A DNA stretch of 64,000 nucleotides from Halorhodospira halophila (GCF_016653405.1 NZ_NHSN01000017.1:1-64000); one strand, 5' to 3'; counted from the first letter of the stretch, positions 28,700 through 38,933 are shown. Made by a program: numbers and translations. Notes: generated by a model from the sequence alone, not told the origin.

Positions 28700-30706
28700 T
28701 CAGCCGAGGACCCGCCGGCCCGCATCAGCCACGCTGTCCGCGGTCAGGCCGAAGTGCTCGTAGAGTTCCGGCCCCGGCGCCGATTCGCCGAAGGTGTCGA
28801 GGCCGACTACGAGGCCGCACTGACCGACCCAGCCCTGCCACAGGCCGGTGGCACCGGCCTCGACGGCCACCCGCGGTACATCACCGGGCAGCACCTGCTG
28901 ACGGTAGGCCTCGTCCTGCGCGCAGAACGCCTCGACACAGGGCATGGAGACCACGCGAACGCTGCGCCCCTCGCCCTCGAGACGGTCCCGGGCCGCCATG
29001 GCCAGATCCACCTCGGAGCCGGTGGCCAGGATGACCAGCTCGGGCTTGCCGGAGCCGGCCTCCTTGAGGACATAGCCACCGCGGGCGATGGACCGGGCTT
29101 GGTCGCCGCTGCGCTGCTGCGGCTCCATGCCCTGGCGCGACAGTGCCAGCACGCTCGGTCCGTCCTCGCGGGCGATGGCCGCCGCCCAGGCCGCTGCAGT
29201 CTCCTGGGCGTCACACGGACGCCAAACGTGCAGGTTGGGGATCAGGCGCAGACTGGCCAGCTGCTCGACAGGCTGGTGCGTGGGTCCGTCCTCGCCGAGG
29301 CCGATGGAGTCGTGGGTGTAGACCATCACCACCCGCTGCTTCATCAGCGCCGCCATACGCACGGCGTTGCGGGCGTAGTCGGAGAAGATCAGGAAGGTGC
29401 CGCCGTAGGGGATGAACCCGCCGTGCAGGGCGATGCCGTTCATGATAGCGGTCATCCCGAACTCGCGCACGCCGTAAAAGACGTAGTTGCCGTCGGGCTG
29501 CTCCTGGCTGACCGTCGAGCAACCGTCCCACCAGGTGTTGTTCGAGCCTGTCAGGTCGGCGGAACCGCCGAGCAGCTCGGGCAGTTGCGGCCCGAAGTGA
29601 CCGAGCACCGCCTGGGAAGACTTGCGGGTGGCGTCCTTCTTGCCGCCGGCGAACTTCTCCAGGCCCTCGGCAACCAGCTCCTGCCAGTTGCCCGGCAACT
29701 CACCGCGCATCCGCCGCTCCAGCTCGTCGGCCAGCTCGGGGTGTTCCTTGCGGTACGCCTCGAGGCGCTCGCCCCACTCCTGGAGCAGCTGCTCGCCACC
29801 AGCACGCGCATCCCACGCCTTGTAATGGGCTTCGGGGATCTCGAACGGGCCGTGCTCCCAGCCCAGCTGCTTGCGGCAGGCGGCGATCTCCTCTTCGCCC
29901 AAGGGGGCACCGTGCACGCCAGCGGTGCCGCACTGATTGGGCGCACCGAAGCCGATCACCGTCTTGCAGTCGATCAGCGTCGGGCGGCTGGTATCGGCGC
30001 GCGCCTGCTCGATGGCCTGCCGCACGGCCTCGCCGTCGTGACCATCCACCGGGCCGATCACCTGCCAGCCGTAAGCCTCGAAACGCTTGCGGACATCCTC
30101 CGTGTACCAGCCCTCGACGTTGCCGTCGATGGAGATGCTGTTGTCGTCGTAGAAGGCAATCAGCTTGCCCAGCCCCAGGGTGCCGGCCAGCGAGCACGCC
30201 TCATGGGAGACCCCCTCCATCAGGCAGCCGTCGCCCATGAAGACGTAGGTGTAGTGATCGATGATCTCGTGGCCCGGGCGGTTGAAGCGCGCCGCCAGCA
30301 TCCGCTCGGCCAGCGCCAGGCCAACGCTGTTCGCCAGCCCCTGGCCCAGCGGCCCGGTGGTGGTCTCCACGCCCGGCGTGTAGCCGTACTCCGGGTGCCC
30401 CGGGGTCCGGGAGTGCAGCTGGCGGAAGTTCTTGAGGTCGTCGGTGGTGAGGTCGTAGCCGGTCAGATGGAGCAGCGCATACTGCAGCATCGACCCGTGA
30501 CCATTGGAGAGGACGAAACGATCGCGGTCGAACCAGCCCGGCCGCTGGGGCGCATGGCGCATGTAGTCCCGCCACAGCACCTCGGCGATGTCCGCCATAC
30601 CCATCGGTGCCCCCGGGTGGCCGGAGTTGGCCTTTTGGACAGCGTCCATGGCCAGGGCGCGAATGCCGTTGGCGAGCTCTCGTCGGCTCAGTTCGGTCGA
30701 CGCCAT
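28700..30706 (-). CDS. tkt: Transketolase
   Basis: Thiamine-diphosphate enzyme that moves two-carbon units between sugar phosphates; needed to regenerate ribulose bisphosphate. The 668-residue length is standard. Visible: [15 protein letters not shown] near the N-terminus, the cofactor motif [25 protein letters not shown] and, in the pyrimidine domain, [27 protein letters not shown] precedes the ATG. It lies 129 bp after cbbO, so it may have its own promoter. Confidence 0.97.
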   Translation of the reverse strand: MASTELSRRELANGIRALAMDAVQKANSGHPGAPMGMADIAEVLWRDYMRHAPQRPGWFDRDRFVLSNGHGSMLQYALLHLTGYDLTTDDLKNFRQLHSRTPGHPEYGYTPGVETTTGPLGQGLANSVGLALAERMLAARFNRPGHEIIDHYTYVFMGDGCLMEGVSHEACSLAGTLGLGKLIAFYDDNSISIDGNVEGWYTEDVRKRFEAYGWQVIGPVDGHDGEAVRQAIEQARADTSRPTLIDCKTVIGFGAPNQCGTAGVHGAPLGEEEIAACRKQLGWEHGPFEIPEAHYKAWDARAGGEQLLQEWGERLEAYRKEHPELADELERRMRGELPGNWQELVAEGLEKFAGGKKDATRKSSQAVLGHFGPQLPELLGGSADLTGSNNTWWDGCSTVSQEQPDGNYVFYGVREFGMTAIMNGIALHGGFIPYGGTFLIFSDYARNAVRMAALMKQRVVMVYTHDSIGLGEDGPTHQPVEQLASLRLIPNLHVWRPCDAQETAAAWAAAIAREDGPSVLALSRQGMEPQQRSGDQARSIARGGYVLKEAGSGKPELVILATGSEVDLAMAARDRLEGEGRSVRVVSMPCVEAFCAQDEAYRQQVLPGDVPRVAVEAGATGLWQGWVGQCGLVVGLDTFGESAPGPELYEHFGLTADSVADAGRRVLG

Positions 30707-30835
30707 GTTCTACCTCCCTCAATGGAATATTGTTCTGTTGCGGCTCGGGTCGAGCATGCCGCCATACTGCCCCGAAACTTTACGGATCGCGAACGATCAG
30801 CAAAAGCAAACCGTCCTGATCGTCCGAATAAGCGG
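30707..30835 (-). promoter_or_regulatory. Gap between cbbO and tkt with a possible tkt promoter
   Basis: 129 bp, less GC-rich than the surrounding genes, especially 30720-30735 (aatggaatattgttc) and 30775-30830. It is long enough for a promoter, and the minus strand carries a strong GGGAGGT site before tkt. I could not fix a -35/-10 pair or a clear CbbR site. Confidence 0.4.
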
Positions 30836-33178
30836 CTACCGGGTCAGCTGGGCGAACACCGCCGGCAGGCGCTCCGGCAGGCGCTCCACGTGCTCGACCA
30901 CCGAGTAGCCGCTGGCCCCGAAGATCCGTGACACGTAGGCGTCCGCGTCCCGATCCAGGGTCAGGCAGTAGCTGGTCACTCCTCGGGCGGACAGCTCCTC
31001 GGCAGCCTTGCGGGCGTCGTGGCGCAGGTACTGCGGATCCCGCACGTCGACGTCGTGCGGCTCTCCGTCGGTGACGATCAATAACAGCTTGCGCCGCTGC
31101 GGTTGACGCACCAAGTGGGCCCCGGCGTGGCGCATTGCCGCGCCCATGCGGGTCGAGTACTGCCCGCGCATCCCAGCCAGGCGGGACTTCGCTTCCTCGC
31201 TCCACGGCTGATGGAAGTCCTTGAACCGGTAGTACTGGACGTCGTGCCGACCGTCCGAGGAGAAGCCGTGGACGGCGAAGGGGTCACCGATGCCGTTGAT
31301 GGCCCAGCCGAGCAGCGAGGTGGCCTCGCGGGTCAGCTCGATGACGGTCTTCTCGCTGCCGCCCATAGCGTCGTTGGTGGACTCGGAGAGATCGAGCAGA
31401 AGCAGCACCGACAGATCCCGGGTCTTACGGATGTAGCGGGTGTTGATGCGCGGATCGGGGCTCATGCCCAGGCGCAGGTCGACCATGGAGCGCACGGCGG
31501 CGTCGATATCCAGCTCGTCGCCGTCCTCCTGTCGGCGCTCGCGGATCACCCCCTGGGGCTGCAAGGCGTCGACGAGGTAGCGCAGGCGGCTGGCCACCGG
31601 CCGGTAGTCCTTGAGGACCTGGTCCATGACCTCGGGGTCGCCGCGTTTCGGACGGCGCTCGACCACCGTGACCCAGTCGGGGCGATTGAGCTGGACCTGG
31701 TAATCCCACTCCGGGTAATGGAACGGCGGGCTGGCCGGCTCCACCCCTTCCATCTCGTTGTAGCTGACCCCGAAGTCCTCGTAGGGGAAGAGCTCCGTCC
31801 CGAGGACCCAGACCTCCTGCGCGTCGTCGCCGGCGAGTTCGCAGTCAACCTCGTTGACGAACTCCATCAGGTTGACCTGGCGGCGCACCTGCCGGTGGCT
31901 GGCCGGGATGTACTCCGCCTCGAGCCACTCCTCCTCATCGCTGGCGAAGAGGTAGCGGTTGTCGTCGCGGTAAGGGACGGCCATCCGCTGCAGGACGCGG
32001 GCCGATGGCATGGGGTAGCGCTGCGCCAGGCTATTGTGCAGCTCCATGCCCAGCTCCCACGACAGCCCCACGTCCCGGGGGCGATCGGCGAAGTGGTAGT
32101 GGAAGATCTCGCGCACCTGCTGGACCCAGGGGTCGTCGTCGGCGTACTCCGGGTCAAGCAGGGCGTGGGCAGCCCGCTCCAGGCGCTCGACCACCGGATC
32201 CAGCTCCGCCTCGCGCTCGGCGGCCCGGGCCCGGTGGAAAGGCAGCCACAGCCGCTGCAGCCCCGGAAACTCGTCGATGGCCAGCGCCTCGACCCGGGCG
32301 TCCTCGATCAGGCCGATGACGGCCATCTGCGCCGGATTGAGCATCTCGGGCGAGAGCGGCTCGATGGTATGGACCAGGTGCGCGGCCGCGTGGGCGGCCG
32401 CGGCCCGATAGAGGTCCTTGCCCGGCAGCCCGTGGTAGTCGTCGTAAGCGTCGGGCAGATGGATCACCCGCTGCTCGATGAACGGCTTGTACCCCTCGCG
32501 GGTCTCGAAGTCCCCGGAGGTCGGCCGCATGAAGAAGTCCCGGGCCCAGAGCGCACGCAGGTAGAAGTTGAGCTTGCGCTGGTTATCCACCAGCAGCGTG
32601 CCGCGGCGCTCCTGCTGGAGCATCGCCTGACTGTCGGCACTCTGCAGGCCGAAGTAGGCGCGCTGCTGCTCGAAATCGCGGGCGTGGGCCTGGGCGCCCC
32701 ACAGCGCCCAGCGCCGGAACCCGCCCAGGGTGAGCTTGGAGAAGAGCTCGTCGAGGTTCTCGAGCATCGGCCGCAGGCCGCGCGGAGCCTTGGCCGAAAG
32801 CTGGTGGACGAGGTTCAGGAACTGGCGCAGCAGCTCCGGATCGCCGAGCCGTCGCGCGGCAGTGGGTAAGCCGGCCAGCAGCAGGGCAATCACCTGGCCG
32901 CTGACCATCGAGGAGAGCTTCATGGCGGCAGTGACCACCTCGGTGAGCACGTCCTCGCCCACTTCCTTGGCCACCGCAGGCATCGCCTCCAGGTAGCAGA
33001 TGACCAAGTCGGCGCCGCGGCCCAGCTCGGCCAGGGCCCGGGCCCCTTCCAGGTAGTTGTGCAGCCCCCGTGGCGACATCACCCGCGACGCCTCGGCGAA
33101 GCTCGCCTCCAGCGTCTCGGCGATCCGCGGATCCGCCGCCACCAGGGTCTCACGGTAGTCCTCGAGGCGCACCGTCAT
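30836..33178 (-). CDS. cbbO: CbbO: VWA-domain RuBisCO activation adaptor
   Basis: Partner of the AAA+ protein CbbQ; the pair remodels inhibited RuBisCO. From the ATG at 33178 (GGGGGA upstream) it has 780 residues. The long N-terminal part is helical. The C-terminal von Willebrand A domain has the MIDAS motif DLSES (Asp596, Ser598, Ser600) and LLLIVTDGEPHD, typical of CbbO and NorD. In known systems the VWA metal site contacts RuBisCO. Lies directly after cbbQ. Confidence 0.93.
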   Translation of the reverse strand: MTVRLEDYRETLVAADPRIAETLEASFAEASRVMSPRGLHNYLEGARALAELGRGADLVICYLEAMPAVAKEVGEDVLTEVVTAAMKLSSMVSGQVIALLLAGLPTAARRLGDPELLRQFLNLVHQLSAKAPRGLRPMLENLDELFSKLTLGGFRRWALWGAQAHARDFEQQRAYFGLQSADSQAMLQQERRGTLLVDNQRKLNFYLRALWARDFFMRPTSGDFETREGYKPFIEQRVIHLPDAYDDYHGLPGKDLYRAAAAHAAAHLVHTIEPLSPEMLNPAQMAVIGLIEDARVEALAIDEFPGLQRLWLPFHRARAAEREAELDPVVERLERAAHALLDPEYADDDPWVQQVREIFHYHFADRPRDVGLSWELGMELHNSLAQRYPMPSARVLQRMAVPYRDDNRYLFASDEEEWLEAEYIPASHRQVRRQVNLMEFVNEVDCELAGDDAQEVWVLGTELFPYEDFGVSYNEMEGVEPASPPFHYPEWDYQVQLNRPDWVTVVERRPKRGDPEVMDQVLKDYRPVASRLRYLVDALQPQGVIRERRQEDGDELDIDAAVRSMVDLRLGMSPDPRINTRYIRKTRDLSVLLLLDLSESTNDAMGGSEKTVIELTREATSLLGWAINGIGDPFAVHGFSSDGRHDVQYYRFKDFHQPWSEEAKSRLAGMRGQYSTRMGAAMRHAGAHLVRQPQRRKLLLIVTDGEPHDVDVRDPQYLRHDARKAAEELSARGVTSYCLTLDRDADAYVSRIFGASGYSVVEHVERLPERLPAVFAQLTR

Positions 33179-33218
33179 CGCAATCCCCCGCACTGCCCCC
33201 GGGTGATCACCCGGTCGT

Positions 33219-34025
33219 TCAGAAGTAGGTCGCCACCGCCTGATCCAGCGTCTCGCGCATGTCCGGATCGTCGGTCAGGGGGCGCACCAGCGACATGGTG
33301 CAGGCTGAGCGCGGCTCGATGCCCTTGGCGATCAGGTTGCCGGCGTAGACCAGCAGACGCGTGGAGATCCCTTCATCCAGCCCGTGACCTTTGAGGTTGC
33401 GGGCGCGGTGGGCGATCTGCACCAGCTTGTCGGCGATATCGCTGTCGACGCCGGTCTCGTGGGCGACGATCTCCGCCTCGGCCGCGGCCTCCGGGTAGTC
33501 GAAGTCGAGGGCGCCGAAACGCTGCTTGGTGGACTGCTTGAGGTCCTTCATCAGCGACTGATAGCCGGGGTTGTAGGAGATCACCAGGTGGAAGTCCGGG
33601 TGGGCGTGCACCAGCTCGCCCTTCTTCTCGAGCGGCAGGGTGCGCCGGTGGTCGGTCAGGGGGTGGATCACCACGGTGGTGTCCTGACGCGCCTCGACCA
33701 CCTCGTCGAGGTAGCAGATGGCGCCGATCCGCGCCGCGGTGGTCAGCGGCCCGTCCTGCCAGCGGGTGCCATTGGCGTCGAGCAGGTAGCGGCCCACCAG
33801 GTCGGCGGCGGTCATATCCTCGTTGCAGGCCACCGTAACCAGGGGACGCTGCAGCTGCCAGGCCATGTACTCGACGAAACGAGACTTGCCGCAGCCGGTC
33901 GGCCCCTTGAGCATCACCGGCATGCGGGCCTGGTAGGCGGCCTGGTAGAGATCGACCTCGTCACTGACCGGCCGGTAGTACGGCGCTTCAGTGACGCGAT
34001 ACTGGTCCACATCGTGCTCGGTCAT
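33219..34025 (-). CDS. cbbQ: CbbQ: AAA+ ATPase RuBisCO activase
   Basis: MoxR-family AAA+ motor that works with CbbO to remove inhibitory sugar phosphates from RuBisCO. 268 residues from the ATG at 34025, which has GGAGGGG upstream; the frame opens 20 codons earlier but without such support. Walker A is GPTGCGKS (41-48), Walker B is ICYLDE (about 103-108), and ISYNPGYQS lies in the sensor region. It is separated from cbbS by 132 bp containing a hairpin, which may set its expression below that of RuBisCO. Confidence 0.95.
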   Translation of the reverse strand: MTEHDVDQYRVTEAPYYRPVSDEVDLYQAAYQARMPVMLKGPTGCGKSRFVEYMAWQLQRPLVTVACNEDMTAADLVGRYLLDANGTRWQDGPLTTAARIGAICYLDEVVEARQDTTVVIHPLTDHRRTLPLEKKGELVHAHPDFHLVISYNPGYQSLMKDLKQSTKQRFGALDFDYPEAAAEAEIVAHETGVDSDIADKLVQIAHRARNLKGHGLDEGISTRLLVYAGNLIAKGIEPRSACTMSLVRPLTDDPDMRETLDQAVATYF

Positions 34026-34047
34026 CGGCCCCTCCGCTCGGGTACTG

Positions 34048-34094
34048 GCTTTTCGAATGGCGACGGGGGCGATCCCGGCCACCATTCGAAAAGC
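34048..34094. promoter_or_regulatory. Hairpin between cbbS and cbbQ
   Basis: GCTTTTCGAATGG (34048-34060) and its exact complement (34082-34094) form a 13-bp stem around a 21-base GC-rich loop. No T run follows on the minus strand, so it looks more like an mRNA-stabilising or attenuating structure than a full terminator. A further perfect palindrome, CGGCGATCGCCG, lies at 34131-34142, nearer cbbS. Confidence 0.6.
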
Positions 34095-34157
34095 AGCGGT
34101 GCGGTCCCGGCGACCACCGCCCGGCGCGGGCGGCGATCGCCGGGCACACCTCGGCCA

Positions 34158-34517
34158 CTAGGCGTCGATGGGACCCCGATAGATCACCATCGCGGTGCCC
34201 TGCGTCTGCCGGTAGTTGTCGTAGCCAATCAGGCGCACGTGGTGCTCCGGGTGCTCCTTGTGGCACGCCTCGGCCTCTTTGAGGATGGCGTCCACGTCGG
34301 TCTCGCCGAACATCGGCAGCTTCCACATGTACCAGTAGTGGTCGAAGGCGTTCTCCGGCTCGGTGTGCTCGATGGCCGGGTTCCAGCCCTGGTCGACGAT
34401 GTACTGGACCTGCTTGCGGACGTCCGCGTCGCTCATCTCCGGCAGGTAGGAGAAGGTCTCGAAGCGACGGCTGTTCGGATCGGACAGCTTGGACTTGTAA
34501 TCCTGGATCTCACTCAT
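34158..34517 (-). CDS. cbbS: RuBisCO small subunit, form I
   Basis: Caps the L8S8 RuBisCO. The 119-residue protein is typical, with [25 protein letters not shown] and [12 protein letters not shown]. The context, followed by cbbQ and cbbO and without carboxysome shell genes, fits the non-carboxysomal IAq branch; this is inferred from context. A purine-rich GGGGAAGGAG site precedes the ATG. It lies 19 bp after cbbL and is certainly cotranscribed. Confidence 0.97.
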   Translation of the reverse strand: MSEIQDYKSKLSDPNSRRFETFSYLPEMSDADVRKQVQYIVDQGWNPAIEHTEPENAFDHYWYMWKLPMFGETDVDAILKEAEACHKEHPEHHVRLIGYDNYRQTQGTAMVIYRGPIDA

Positions 34518-34536
34518 TGCTCAGTCTCCTTCCCCT

Positions 34537-35958
34537 TTACCGGTGCGCCGTGTCCAGCTTGTCCACGGTGTCGAACTCGAACTTGATCTCCTTCCACGTC
34601 TCCATGGCGGCCTTCAGCTCGGGGCTGCTCTTGGCGGCCTCGGTGAGGATCTCCTTGCCCTCCTTCTCGAGCTCGCGGCCCTCGTTGCGGGCCTTGACGC
34701 AGGCCTCCAGGGCCACGCGGTTGGCCGCGGCGCCGGCGGCATTGCCCCAGGGGTGGCCCAGCGTACCGCCGCCGAACTGGAAGACCGCATCGTCACCGAA
34801 GATCGACAACAGAGCCGGCATGTGCCAGACGTGGATCCCGCCGGAAGCGACGGCGAAGGCGCCCGGCATCGCGCCCCACTCCTGATCGAAGAACAGGCCG
34901 CGGGAGCGGTCCTCCTCGATGTAAGGCTTGCGCAGCAGGTCGATCCAGCCCAGCGTCGACTGGCGGTCACCCTCGAGCTTGCCGACCACCGTTCCGGTGT
35001 GCAGCTGGTCGCCGCCCATCAGGCGCAGGATCTTGGTCAGCACCCGGAAGTGGATGCCGTGGTTCGGGTTGCGGTCGAGCACCGCGTGCATGGCGCGGTG
35101 GATGTGCAGCAGCATGCCGTTGTCGCGGCACCAGTTGGCCAGGCCCTGGTGGGCACAGAAGCCGGCGGTGATGTAGTCGTGCATGATGATCGGCGCGCCG
35201 ATCTCCTTGGCAAACTCGGCACGCTTGTACATCTCCTCCGGCGTCGGGGCGGTGACGTTGAGGTAGTGGCCCTTGCGCTCACCGGTTTCCTCCTCGGCCT
35301 TGTGGATCGCCTCCATGACGAACTCGAAGCGGTCGCGCCAGCGCATGAAGGGCTGGGAGTTGACGTTCTCGTCGTCCTTGGTGAAGTCGAGACCGCCGCG
35401 CAGGCACTCGTAGACCGCGCGGCCGTAGTTCTTGGCCGAGAGGCCGAGCTTGGGCTTGATGGTGCAGCCGAGCAGCGGCCGGCCGTACTTGTTCATCTTG
35501 TCCCGCTCGACCTGGATGCCGTTCGGCGGCCCGGGGCAGGTCATCACGAAGTGCAGCGGGAAGCGCACGTCCTCCAGGCGCAGGGCGCGCACGGCCTTGA
35601 AGCCGAAGACGTTGCCCACCAGCGAGGTGAAGACGTTGACGATCGAGCCCTCTTCGAAGAGGTCGATGGGGTAGGCGATGAAGGCGTAGAAGGCCTCGTC
35701 GTCGCCCGGCACGTCCTCGACCTTGTAGGCGCGACCCTTGTAGTGCTCCAGGTCGGTGAGCAGGTCGGTCCAGACCGTGGTCCAGGTCCCGGTGGAGGAC
35801 TCGGCGGCGACGGCGGCGGCCGCCTCCTCGCGGTCCACGCCGGGCTGCGGCGTCACCTTGAACACGGCCAGAAGGTCGCTATCCTTGATCTTGTAATCGG
35901 GCTCCCAGTAGGTCTCCCGATAATCCTTGACGCCCGCGGTGTACGTCTTGCTAGCCAT
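34537..35958 (-). CDS. cbbL: RuBisCO large subunit, form I
   Basis: Carboxylates ribulose bisphosphate. 473 residues from the ATG at 35958, with GAGGAGAGG upstream; a longer open frame lacks this support. The active-site residues are in place: Lys168 and Lys170 in TIKPKLG, the carbamylated Lys194 in FTKDDEN and loop-6 Lys327 in VVGKLEG, each seven below the spinach number. Sequence and the cbbQO neighbours suggest form IA. First gene of cbbL-cbbS-cbbQ-cbbO, divergent from cbbR, the usual arrangement for CbbR control. Confidence 0.98.
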   Translation of the reverse strand: MASKTYTAGVKDYRETYWEPDYKIKDSDLLAVFKVTPQPGVDREEAAAAVAAESSTGTWTTVWTDLLTDLEHYKGRAYKVEDVPGDDEAFYAFIAYPIDLFEEGSIVNVFTSLVGNVFGFKAVRALRLEDVRFPLHFVMTCPGPPNGIQVERDKMNKYGRPLLGCTIKPKLGLSAKNYGRAVYECLRGGLDFTKDDENVNSQPFMRWRDRFEFVMEAIHKAEEETGERKGHYLNVTAPTPEEMYKRAEFAKEIGAPIIMHDYITAGFCAHQGLANWCRDNGMLLHIHRAMHAVLDRNPNHGIHFRVLTKILRLMGGDQLHTGTVVGKLEGDRQSTLGWIDLLRKPYIEEDRSRGLFFDQEWGAMPGAFAVASGGIHVWHMPALLSIFGDDAVFQFGGGTLGHPWGNAAGAAANRVALEACVKARNEGRELEKEGKEILTEAAKSSPELKAAMETWKEIKFEFDTVDKLDTAHR

Positions 35959-36156
35959 CGATCCTCTCCTCAAGCGTTTCTGCTCGTAAGTCCAAACACG
36001 CCCCGGGGCTTTGATGAGCAGCACCGGTTCTTGTGGCTGCCCCTTGCGGCATGTCTTCAGACAGCATAGCCTTGCAGTTCAAGAAGAAAAAGAAATTGTT
36101 TTTGGTGCTTGGATAAGTTTTCCATTATTAACAAGCATTGGGGGAGGCCCAGGAGG
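35959..36156. promoter_or_regulatory. cbbL / cbbR divergent promoter region
   Basis: 198-bp gap with a marked AT-rich block at about 36060-36140 in an otherwise GC-rich window. LysR regulators bind such divergent gaps at motifs with T-N11-A symmetry. Candidates here are the imperfect palindrome GGATAAGTTTTCC (36111-36123) and the TTA/TAA-rich stretch just after it (36125-36133), both near the cbbR side. I could not settle on -35/-10 hexamers; CbbR-activated promoters are often poor matches. Confidence 0.65.
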
Positions 36157-37113
36157 ATGAACATCACACTACGGCAGCTACAGGTGTTCGAGTCTGTAGC
36201 CCGACATCTCAGCTTCACCCGTGCCGCCGAGGAGCTGTATCTCACGCAGCCGGCGGTCTCCATGCAGATCAAGCAGCTCGAGCAGCAGGTCGGACTGCCC
36301 CTGTTCGAGCAGATCGGTAAACGAATCTACCTCACCGAGGCCGGCGAGGAGGTGCGGCGCTATGCCCAGCGCATCTCCGCCGAACTGCGCGAGCTCGCCG
36401 ACGGCCTCGAAGCCCTGCGCGGGCTGAACAGCGGCCGACTGCGACTGACGGTGGCCTCGACCGCCAACTACTTCGCCACCGACCTGCTCGCCGCCTTCAC
36501 CCGGCGACAGCCCGGGGTGACGTTCCAGCTAGAGGTCACCAACCGGGAGGGGGTGATCCGCCGCATTCAGGACAATGAGATGGACCTGGCGGTCATGGGT
36601 CGCCCGCCGGAGGGGCTGGATGTCGCCGCCGAGGCCTTCATGCCGAATCCGCTGGTGATCATCGCCGCGCCGGACCACCCACTGGCAGACGGCTCGCCGA
36701 TCCCACTCGAACGCCTGCAGGACGAGCTCTTCGTGCTGCGCGAGCAGGGCTCGGGCACCCGCAACGCGGTCCAGCGCGTGCTCGAGGAACGCGGCATGAA
36801 CCTGCGCGGCGGACTCGAAATGAGTTCCAACGAGGCCATCAAGCAGTCGGTACAGGCCGGACTCGGGCTCGGCGTCGTCTCCATCCACACCGTAGCCCTG
36901 GAGCTCGAGCTGGGCCGGCTGCGGGTGCTCAACGTCGAGGGCTTCCCTCTGGAGCGGCAGTGGTACCTGGTCCACCGCTCGGGCAAGCGCCTCTCGCCGG
37001 CGGCGGAGGCGTTCCGTCAGTTCATCCTCGACGAGGCCCACCGGCACTGGCAGGTCCCGGAGACGCCAGGGGTTGCGCCCCCGCAGGAACCGCCGCTGCA
37101 GGCCGTTCCGTGA
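36157..37113 (+). CDS. cbbR: CbbR: LysR-type regulator of the cbb operon
   Basis: Transcription factor expected to activate cbbLSQO. 318 residues from the ATG at 36157, with GGGGAGG nine bases upstream; a start 16 codons earlier has no ribosome site. The N-terminal helix-turn-helix (RQLQVFESVARHLSFTRAAE, then TQPAVSMQIKQLEQQVG) is typical, and the C-terminal two-lobed effector domain includes VASTANYFATDLLAAF. The divergent position next to cbbL supports the name. The last 20 residues are Pro-rich. Confidence 0.93.
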   Translation: MNITLRQLQVFESVARHLSFTRAAEELYLTQPAVSMQIKQLEQQVGLPLFEQIGKRIYLTEAGEEVRRYAQRISAELRELADGLEALRGLNSGRLRLTVASTANYFATDLLAAFTRRQPGVTFQLEVTNREGVIRRIQDNEMDLAVMGRPPEGLDVAAEAFMPNPLVIIAAPDHPLADGSPIPLERLQDELFVLREQGSGTRNAVQRVLEERGMNLRGGLEMSSNEAIKQSVQAGLGLGVVSIHTVALELELGRLRVLNVEGFPLERQWYLVHRSGKRLSPAAEAFRQFILDEAHRHWQVPETPGVAPPQEPPLQAVP

Positions 37114-37154
37114 GCCCGTTTATTCCAATAATCATCAATCCTTAGTTCCCCGCG

Positions 37155-37186
37155 GGGCGCCCCGGGCTTAGCTTGCCGGGGCGCCC
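37155..37186. repeat. REP-like hairpin between cbbR and rpe
   Basis: GGGCGCCCCGG (37155-37165) pairs with CCGGGGCGCCC (37176-37186) around a ten-base loop. There is no T run, so it is not a clear terminator, although it could end cbbR or sit in the rpe leader. The 15-mer at 37171-37185 is identical to that at 24846-24860. Confidence 0.6.
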
Positions 37187-37211
37187 TGGGTTCAAGCCGG
37201 GAGGAGTACCC

Positions 37212-37892
37212 ATGAACAAGCCGTGGATCGCACCGTCCATCCTGTCCGCCGATTTCGCCCGCCTGGGCGATGAGGTCAACGCCGTTCTCCGGGCCGGCGC
37301 CGATGCCATCCACTTCGATGTCATGGACAACCACTATGTCCCCAATCTGACCATCGGCCCGCTGGTCTGCCAGGCGCTGCGCGATCACGGCATCACTGCG
37401 CCCATTGACGTGCATCTGATGATCAAGCCGGTGGACCGGATCATCCCCGATTTCGCCGCGGCCGGGGCCGACTGGATCACCTTCCACCCCGAGGCCAGCG
37501 AGCACGTCGACCGCTCCCTGAGCCTGATCCGCGAGCACGGCTGCCGGGCCGGCCTGGTCTTCAACCCGGCCACGCCGCTCGACTGCCTGCGCTACGTCGC
37601 CGATAAGGTCGACATGGCGCTGCTGATGTCGGTCAACCCCGGCTTCGGGGGGCAGAAGTTCATCCCCGGGACCATCGACAAGATCCGCGAGGCGCGGCAA
37701 CTGATCGATGAGCTGAACCCGGACGCCCGCCTGCAGGTCGACGGCGGGATCAAGGCCGAGAACATCCGTCAGGTGGCCGAGGCCGGCGCGGACACCTTCG
37801 TGGCCGGCTCGGCGGTCTTCGGGGCCGAAGACTACGGCCAGGCCATCGCCGATATGCGCAAGGAGCTCGAGGCTGCGCACCGCGCCGGTTGA
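37212..37892 (+). CDS. rpe: Ribulose-phosphate 3-epimerase
   Basis: Interconverts xylulose-5-phosphate and ribulose-5-phosphate in the Calvin and pentose phosphate cycles. 226 residues from the ATG at 37212 (GGGAGGAG upstream). Shows [27 protein letters not shown] with its metal and catalytic aspartate, [16 protein letters not shown] and QVDGGI, the full family set. It lies between cbbR and prk on the plus strand, with a 47-bp gap to prk, so the two probably form an operon. Confidence 0.97.
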   Translation: MNKPWIAPSILSADFARLGDEVNAVLRAGADAIHFDVMDNHYVPNLTIGPLVCQALRDHGITAPIDVHLMIKPVDRIIPDFAAAGADWITFHPEASEHVDRSLSLIREHGCRAGLVFNPATPLDCLRYVADKVDMALLMSVNPGFGGQKFIPGTIDKIREARQLIDELNPDARLQVDGGIKAENIRQVAEAGADTFVAGSAVFGAEDYGQAIADMRKELEAAHRAG

Positions 37893-37939
37893 GCTCGCGT
37901 TCAAGGGAATTTCTAGTCAGCGAGCAAGAGGGTCAAGCC

Positions 37940-38827
37940 ATGTCCGAGAAGCATCCCATCATTGCGGTCACAGGCTCCTCCGGGGCAGGGACCAGCACCG
38001 TCAAGAACGCCTTCGAGCACATCTTCCGCCGGGAACAGGTCACCCCGGTGGTGATCGAGGGCGACGCTTTCCACCGCTTCAACCGGCAGGAGATGCGCGA
38101 CCAGCTGGCCCGAGCCGCCGAGGAGGGGCGCAACCTGAGCCACTTCGGGCCGGAGGCCAACGTCTTCGACGAGCTCGAGCACTCCTTCCGCCGGTACGGC
38201 CAGGAGGGCATCTGTCGACGCCGCAGGTACCTTCACAGCGATGAGGAGGCGGAACCCTACGGACTGCGCCCCGGCGAGTTCACCGACTGGGAGGACGCCG
38301 GCCAGGACAGCGATCTGCTCTTCTACGAGGGGCTGCACGGCGGCGTCGTGACCGAGGAGCACAACGTGGCGCAGCACGTGGACCTGCTCGTCGGCGTGGT
38401 GCCCATCGTCAACCTGGAGTGGATCCAGAAGATCCATCGCGACGGCGCCGAGCGCGGCTACACAGCCGAGAAGACCGTGGACACCATCCTGCGGCGCATG
38501 CCGGACTACGTGAACTACGTCACGCCGCAGTTCTCGCGGACCGACATCAACTTCCAGCGCGTACCCACGGTGGATACCTCGAACCCGTTTATCGCCCGGG
38601 ACGTGCCGACGCCGGATGAGTCCTTTACGGTGATCCGCTTCCGTCAGCCGGAGCGCTTCGGGATCGATTTCCCGTACCTGCTGAACATGATCCCCGACTC
38701 CTTCATGTCGCGGCGGAACACCATGGTGGTCCCCGGCGGCAAGACCGGCTTCGCCATGGAGCTGATTATGACGCCGATCATCCACGAGTTCGTCGAGCGC
38801 AGTCGCAAGCTCAAGGGCTCGCGCTAG
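37940..38827 (+). CDS. prk: Phosphoribulokinase
   Basis: Phosphorylates ribulose-5-phosphate to the RuBisCO substrate. 295 residues, the short proteobacterial (octameric, NADH-responsive) type rather than the plant/cyanobacterial type. The P-loop is GSSGAGTS, followed by VVIEGDAFHRFNRQEM and FYEGLHGGVV. AAGAGGG lies upstream of the ATG at 37940. The gene ends in a strong bidirectional terminator. Confidence 0.97.
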   Translation: MSEKHPIIAVTGSSGAGTSTVKNAFEHIFRREQVTPVVIEGDAFHRFNRQEMRDQLARAAEEGRNLSHFGPEANVFDELEHSFRRYGQEGICRRRRYLHSDEEAEPYGLRPGEFTDWEDAGQDSDLLFYEGLHGGVVTEEHNVAQHVDLLVGVVPIVNLEWIQKIHRDGAERGYTAEKTVDTILRRMPDYVNYVTPQFSRTDINFQRVPTVDTSNPFIARDVPTPDESFTVIRFRQPERFGIDFPYLLNMIPDSFMSRRNTMVVPGGKTGFAMELIMTPIIHEFVERSRKLKGSR

Positions 38828-38859
38828 GCGGCGCGACCCGCGGCCGGCAGGAGAAACCG

Positions 38860-38896
38860 AAAGAGGGGGCGTCACCGCGGTGACGCCCCCTCTTTA
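38860..38896. terminator. Bidirectional terminator between prk and the acidic lipoprotein gene
   Basis: A perfect 17-bp stem: 38860-38876 (AAAGAGGGGGCGTCACC) and its complement 38879-38895, with a two-base spacer. Because the stem ends in AAA/TTT, each strand has a short T run after it. It separates the convergent prk and lipoprotein genes. Confidence 0.88.
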
Positions 38897-38933
38897 TTCG
38901 GGATCGACCCACCTCGGGGCGGGCCGTCAGGAC

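Noticed and set aside
34537-35958. Carboxysomal (IAc) RuBisCO
   Set aside because: No csoS2 or shell genes follow; cbbQ and cbbO come directly after cbbS, which fits the non-carboxysomal type.
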